Source of the DNA: Pseudomonadota bacterium
Lineage (GTDB): Bacteria; Pseudomonadota; Alphaproteobacteria; UBA2136; UBA6156
Length of the DNA stretch: 9,323 bases
Assembly: GCA_009927255.1 (NCBI GenBank)
Contig: RFNJ01000146.1
Location: forward strand, 1 to 9,323
Direction: 5' to 3'
Shown here: piece after piece, positions 5,769 through 9,323 of the stretch
Layout of the letters: the number at the start of each line of letters is the position of its first letter
Numbering within the stretch: position 1 is the stretch's first letter
The notes under the pieces: generated by a model
The model's database searches: none
The model's input: the letters and a program-made list of their open reading frames with translations, nothing else
What the model was told of the DNA's origin: nothing
Translations under genes and position numbers: made by a program

Positions 5769-7196
5769 ATGAGCAAACGCACAAACATGCAGGCACAACA
5801 AGGCAACTGGCTGGGCATGGCATGGTTGGGATTGGCTGGACTGGTGGCAGGTTGCATGCCACAGCAGCCGGCGCCTGTGATTAGTGGGTATCAAGGTGGC
5901 GTGGTGGAAGTTGCGGCACCGAGTGGGAGTTACGTTCGACCTGAACAGAGCGCTGAAGCGCAGACCGTGGAAGGCCAGCGCTACAGCCTGACCCGCCAGC
6001 GTTTTGTGCCGGTGCAGGCCGAAGCTGCGCCGCCAATGGCCCAAAAAGTGGCGCAAGCTGCACCAGCAACCACCGACCATCTGCCGATGGTGAAGCAAGA
6101 AGTGTTGGCCAAGCTGGAACCTGCTGCGGGTGTGCCGCCGCAACGCGCCAAGGAAGAGGTGGTGGAGATTGAGGATGCGGCGCCAGCTGAGGACGCCACG
6201 GTGGGCTGGCTGGAGCACAAGGTGGAGCGCGGCGAGACGATTTATAAAATTTCCAAAACCTATGATGCTTCGGTGATTGACATCATGGCGGCCAATGAAT
6301 TTGAGAAGCCGCAGGACTTGAAGGCGGGCACGTTGGTGCGTGTGCCGGTGAAGAAAACCGCCGATGCCAAGGGCACAGCGAAGGTGGCTGCCCAGCCGAC
6401 TTCAGCACCCCAGCCCGCAGCTCAGCCCGTTCAATTGACTGAACCAAAATCTGCTGCGGCCCAGCCAACTCCGACAGTTCAGCCAACCAACAAAGTGGAA
6501 ATCAGCCGCCCGGTAAGTGGCAGCGCCACCGAAGAATTGCTGCAAAAATTTAAAACCGGCAGCGCCTTGCCCAAGCGGGTGGAGCAGCTGACCGCCAAGG
6601 CTTTGGGCGAGGAAACGGCACCGGTGGCGGAAGAGCCTGTGGTGGCGGCGAAGGCAGGGCTTACCAACGAAAATATAGCTGATAATGGCAGCAATGATGT
6701 GAAGGGCGCGCCGAGTGTGAAGGCCATCATGGAAAAACCGCAGCCTAAGCGTAACGCGGCGGATGAACTGCGTGCCGAATTGAAGCGCGGGCAGATTGAC
6801 CCGATTGCCGCCAAAGCCAACGGCAGCGTGTGGCCGGTGCGCGGCAAGATTATCCGCAACTTTGGCGAACAGGGCAATGGCGTGGCGCACACCGGCATCA
6901 ACATTGCCGTGCCGCCCGGAACGCCTGTGCTGGCGATGGATGGCGGGCAGGTGCTTTATGCCGATGAGGGCCTGAAAAGCTTTGGCAAACTGGTGCTGGT
7001 GCGGCATAAAAATGGCATGGTTTCCGCCTATGCCCACAACGGCCATCTGCTGGTGCGCAAGGGTGAGCGGGTGAAGAAAGGGCAGATTATCGCCACCAGC
7101 GGCGCCAGCGGCAATGTGGATACTCCGCAGTTGCACTTTGAACTGCGCCAGCATGCCAGTGCGGTTGACCCGCTGCGGGTGCTGCCAAGGCTTTAA
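5769..7196 (+). CDS. NlpD-like LysM/LytM (M23) lipoprotein, probably an amidase activator
   Basis: A 475-residue envelope protein. The N-terminus is a lipoprotein signal with lipobox LVAGC and acceptor Cys29. A LysM peptidoglycan-binding domain lies at about 149-193 (HKVERGETIYKISKTY...AGTLVRVP). It is followed by Ala/Pro/Gln-rich linkers (about 205-240 and 282-330) and a C-terminal LytM/M23 domain at about 355-471. The zinc site is incomplete: H374 and H456 are present, but the Asp of HxxxD is Asn378 and the HLH pair reads QLH (Gln454). This degeneration is typical of NlpD/EnvC-type proteins, which activate cell-wall amidases during division rather than cut peptidoglycan themselves. I therefore infer an NlpD-like role, not a hydrolase. 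GGGAG at 5756-5760 is 8 bases before the ATG; the gene starts 15 bases after the preceding stop. A LysM/M23 gene after pcm and before yajC is the standard alphaproteobacterial order. Confidence 0.88.
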   Translation: MSKRTNMQAQQGNWLGMAWLGLAGLVAGCMPQQPAPVISGYQGGVVEVAAPSGSYVRPEQSAEAQTVEGQRYSLTRQRFVPVQAEAAPPMAQKVAQAAPATTDHLPMVKQEVLAKLEPAAGVPPQRAKEEVVEIEDAAPAEDATVGWLEHKVERGETIYKISKTYDASVIDIMAANEFEKPQDLKAGTLVRVPVKKTADAKGTAKVAAQPTSAPQPAAQPVQLTEPKSAAAQPTPTVQPTNKVEISRPVSGSATEELLQKFKTGSALPKRVEQLTAKALGEETAPVAEEPVVAAKAGLTNENIADNGSNDVKGAPSVKAIMEKPQPKRNAADELRAELKRGQIDPIAAKANGSVWPVRGKIIRNFGEQGNGVAHTGINIAVPPGTPVLAMDGGQVLYADEGLKSFGKLVLVRHKNGMVSAYAHNGHLLVRKGERVKKGQIIATSGASGNVDTPQLHFELRQHASAVDPLRVLPRL

Positions 7197-7309
7197 GTGT
7201 TATTGATATGTATGCATCCTAGCTAGGCATGATTGCCTGTTTTGGTGGACGTTGCCTGATAGATTGGGTAGTGTGCGGCAGCGTTTAATTTATGTGAGAG
7301 GGAGTTTTG
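7197..7309 (+). other. 113-base leader before yajC
   Basis: This is the longest gene-free stretch of the window. It holds a perfect 10-base palindrome CCTAGCTAGG at 7218-7227 and two copies of TTGCCTG (7233-7239 and 7252-7258). No open frame of useful length, tRNA-like cloverleaf or hairpin followed by a T-run is visible. A promoter for yajC-secD could lie here, but I find no convincing -35/-10 pair (TTGATA at 7203-7208 has no good partner). Confidence 0.35.
7296..7304 (+). promoter_or_regulatory. Ribosome binding site of yajC
   Basis: GAGAGGGAG ends 5 bases before ATG 7310. This fixes the yajC start at the ATG rather than at the in-frame TTG 7307 just before it. Confidence 0.75.
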
Positions 7310-7717
7310 ATGGATTTTTTAGCGGATATGTTGGTTGGTACGGCGTGGGCGCAAGAGGCGGCTCCGGCTGCGATGGCCGGTGGTGGCTTGGCGGCGCAGT
7401 TGTTCAGCTTTTTGCCGATTGTGCTGATTTTTGTGATTTTTTACTTTTTGATTATCAAGCCGCAAAACGATGCCGCCAAGGCCCATGGCAAAGTGCTGGA
7501 GGCCCTGAAGCGCGGCGATGCGGTGCTGACCAACGGCGGGGTGTTTGGTGTGGTGGAAAAAGTGGTGGATAAGCTGGTGTTGGTGCAAATCAATGCTGAA
7601 GACCAAGTGGTGGTGGCCAAAGACGCGATTGCTCGTGTGCTGGGTGAAGAAGAGGCCAAGGCGGTGCTGAAACTGCGCGATGCGCCGGAGGCGGCGCCGG
7701 TGGTGAAGCGTCGCTAG
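7310..7717 (+). CDS. yajC: Preprotein translocase accessory subunit YajC
   Basis: A 135-residue single-span membrane protein. YajC associates with SecD-SecF, the accessory complex that helps SecYEG-exported proteins leave the channel. The N-terminus has a short Ala-rich segment (TAWAQEAAPAAMAGGG at 11-26) common in alphaproteobacterial YajC. The single helix FLPIVLIFVIFYFLIIKPQ at 34-52 is the strongest family signature, followed by LKRGDAVLTNGGVFGVVEKV at 66-85 and a soluble tail. The usual basic residues after RPQ (QQKR) are replaced by NDAAK, a minor change. secD begins 33 bases downstream, so the two are co-transcribed. Confidence 0.94.
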   Translation: MDFLADMLVGTAWAQEAAPAAMAGGGLAAQLFSFLPIVLIFVIFYFLIIKPQNDAAKAHGKVLEALKRGDAVLTNGGVFGVVEKVVDKLVLVQINAEDQVVVAKDAIARVLGEEEAKAVLKLRDAPEAAPVVKRR

Positions 7718-7737
7718 AGAGAATTGGATGGGAAGAG

Positions 7738-7743
7738 AAGGAG
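7738..7743 (+). promoter_or_regulatory. Ribosome binding site of secD
   Basis: AAGGAG lies 7 bases before ATG 7751. This decides the start in favour of ATG 7751 over the longer in-frame TTG start at 7724, which has no such site. Confidence 0.8.
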
Positions 7744-7750
7744 CCGTGGC

Positions 7751-9295
7751 ATGATGCAGATGAGCTTGATGATGCGCATCACGATTGTATTCGTGCTGGT
7801 GGCCAGTTGTTTGTTGGCGCTGCCGAATGTGTTGACTTCTAGCCAGCGTGAGGCCTTGCCCGGCTGGTTGCCCAAGCAGGCGATGAATTTGGGGCTGGAT
7901 TTGCAAGGCGGGGCGCATTTGGTTTTGCAGGTGCAAATGGATGATGTGATGGTGCGCGCCTATGAGAATTTGGAGGACCAAGTGCGCATGCTGGCGCGGG
8001 AGAAGCGCTGGGTGCTGGGGAGTGTAGCATCGGGCAAGGATGGTGTGGTGTTGGGCAGCACGGATGCGGCGTTGGCGGATGCTTTGCGCACTGAATTGGG
8101 GCGTGAGCAGGTGGAGGTTGCGGTAGCAGGGCAGGGGATGCAGTTGGTGTTTAACAGCACGATGGTGGCAGAATTGAAGCGGCGGGCTTTGGGCCAAACG
8201 TTGCAGGTTTTGCGCAGTCGGGTGGATGAGTTTGGGGTGGCAGAGCCTCTTATTCAACAACAGGGCGATGACCGGGTGATTGTGGAGCTTCCCGGCGTAA
8301 GTGATGTGGCACGGGCCAAGGCTTCAATTGGTAAGACGGCGCAGTTGACCTTCCACTTGGTGAAGGAAGAAGGTGATATGGCTTTGCCGCTGGGCGGGCT
8401 GATGACCTTGCAGGAGCCGCGCGATGGCGTGATGGTGCCGCTGGTGGTGCACAAGCGCCCAAGCCTAACCGGCGAGATGTTGACCAGTGCGGCGGCGGGG
8501 TTTGACCAATACGGCGCACCGGCGGTGGATATTGCCTTTGATGCGCGGGGGACGAAGCTGTTTGCCCAGCTTTCGACCAACCATGTGAACAAGCGCTTTG
8601 CGATTGTGCTGGATGGTAAGGTGTATAGCGCGCCGGTGTTTAGGGAACCGATTTTGGGCGGGCGGGCGCAGATTAGTGGCAGCTTCAAAACCGAAGAAGC
8701 GCAGGATTTGGCGGCGATTTTGAATGCGGGCGCTTTGCCCGCAGCCGTAAATGTGGTGGAAGAACGCACCGTGGGGCCAAGCTTGGGGGCGGATAGTGTG
8801 CAGGCGGGTTTGGCGGCAATGGTGGGTGGATTGATTGCGGTGTTGGTGTTTATGTTCCTGTTTTATGGCTTGTTTGGCATGGCGGCGAATATTGGTTTGG
8901 TGGCCAATTTGGTGATTTTGGTGGCGGTGATGAGTGCACTGGGCTTTACCCTGACGTTGCCCGGCATGGCTGGGATGGTGCTAACCCTGGGCATGGCGGT
9001 GGATGCCAACGTGCTGATTTTTGAGCGGATGCGCGAAGAAGTGCTGAACGGCAAAAAGCCGTTTGCCGCGTTGCTGGCGGGGTTTGAGGGTGCCTTCCGT
9101 ACGATTATTGACGGCCACGTGACAACTTTGGTGGCTGCGGTGGTGCTGTTTGCGTTGGGCAGCGGGCCGGTGAAAGGCTTTGCGGTGGCCTTAACCATTG
9201 GCCTGCTGGCCAGCCTGTTTACCAGCATTACGCTGGTGCGCTGGATGCTGCTGGCGTGGATGCGCGCTTATAAGCCACAGGCTTTACCGATATAA
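7751..9295 (+). CDS. secD: Protein translocase subunit SecD
   Basis: A 514-residue RND-type membrane protein that, with SecF, uses the proton gradient to assist the late steps of Sec export. Numbered from ATG 7751: first transmembrane helix at about 9-27, LGLDLQGGAHLVLQV at 47-61, SRVDEFGV at 156-163 in the first periplasmic domain, GRAQISGSF and LNAGALPAAVNVVEERTVG before the membrane bundle, GMAVDANVLIFERMREE at about 414-430, and FRTIIDGHVTTLVAA at about 449-463 with LGSGPVKGFAVALTIG at about 469-484. The spacing gives the expected six helices and a large periplasmic part. The gene is complete, ending with TAA 9293-9295. No secF start is seen in the last 28 bases, but secF is expected immediately beyond the window. 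Confidence 0.97.
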   Translation: MMQMSLMMRITIVFVLVASCLLALPNVLTSSQREALPGWLPKQAMNLGLDLQGGAHLVLQVQMDDVMVRAYENLEDQVRMLAREKRWVLGSVASGKDGVVLGSTDAALADALRTELGREQVEVAVAGQGMQLVFNSTMVAELKRRALGQTLQVLRSRVDEFGVAEPLIQQQGDDRVIVELPGVSDVARAKASIGKTAQLTFHLVKEEGDMALPLGGLMTLQEPRDGVMVPLVVHKRPSLTGEMLTSAAAGFDQYGAPAVDIAFDARGTKLFAQLSTNHVNKRFAIVLDGKVYSAPVFREPILGGRAQISGSFKTEEAQDLAAILNAGALPAAVNVVEERTVGPSLGADSVQAGLAAMVGGLIAVLVFMFLFYGLFGMAANIGLVANLVILVAVMSALGFTLTLPGMAGMVLTLGMAVDANVLIFERMREEVLNGKKPFAALLAGFEGAFRTIIDGHVTTLVAAVVLFALGSGPVKGFAVALTIGLLASLFTSITLVRWMLLAWMRAYKPQALPI

Positions 9296-9323
9296 TTGAA
9301 ACGTAGGCACTGTTAGCAAAAAC

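Noticed and set aside
5170..5862. A 230-residue minus-strand open frame opposite the YqaA-like gene
   Set aside because: Low-complexity Pro/Ser/Lys-rich text typical of a reverse-frame artefact; the plus-strand frame has membrane helices and family motifs.
7218..7240. Palindrome after the NlpD-like gene as a Rho-independent terminator
   Set aside because: The stem would be only about 5 base pairs with no loop and there is no following T-run.
7319..8260. A 313-residue open frame on the minus strand opposite yajC and the start of secD
   Set aside because: It is antisense to two well-supported genes, rich in His/Gln/Leu as expected of a reverse-frame shadow of CTG/GTG/TTG-rich coding, and has no recognisable domain.

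Overview
The window is one stretch of co-directional genes, all on the + strand, from a bacterium that is most likely an alphaproteobacterium. The gene order SPOR-domain protein, nagZ, tatA, tatB, tatC, serS, pcm, LysM/LytM lipoprotein, yajC, secD is the familiar alphaproteobacterial arrangement. Several genes are diverged from textbook family members, and two gene pairs or singles that usually belong to this order (scpA-scpB between nagZ and tatA, surE between serS and pcm) are absent. This suggests a fast-evolving or deep-branching lineage. I cannot name genus or order from the sequence.

Layout. Positions 1-107 hold the end of a probable SPOR-domain protein. Next come nagZ (115-1167, cell-wall recycling) and a two-helix DUF218/YdcF-like membrane protein (1179-1973). 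The twin-arginine translocase follows: tatA (1985-2170), a very small tatB that must begin at a GTG (2172-2339), and tatC (2336-3064). Then serS (3112-4374), with features of the mitochondrial type of seryl-tRNA synthetase, and pcm (4379-5065). After a 79-base gap come a YqaA/DedA-like membrane protein (5145-5753) and an NlpD-like LysM/LytM lipoprotein (5769-7196). After a 113-base leader, the last two genes are yajC (7310-7717) and secD (7751-9295). secF would be expected just beyond the right edge.

Spacing is tight (overlap of 4 bases to about 50 bases) except before the YqaA-like gene (79 bases) and before yajC (113 bases). The window is therefore probably read as one or two long transcripts with a possible internal promoter before yajC. 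I see no convincing terminator, RNA gene, mobile element, CRISPR array or phage gene.

Theme. Two export routes (Tat and the Sec accessory proteins YajC/SecD) sit beside proteins acting on peptidoglycan or its turnover (SPOR domain, NagZ, NlpD-like, possibly the DUF218 protein). The most noteworthy points are the minimal, hinge-less TatB, the loss of a conserved TatC glutamate, and the mitochondrial-like SerRS. There is no obvious new defence or mobile system here.
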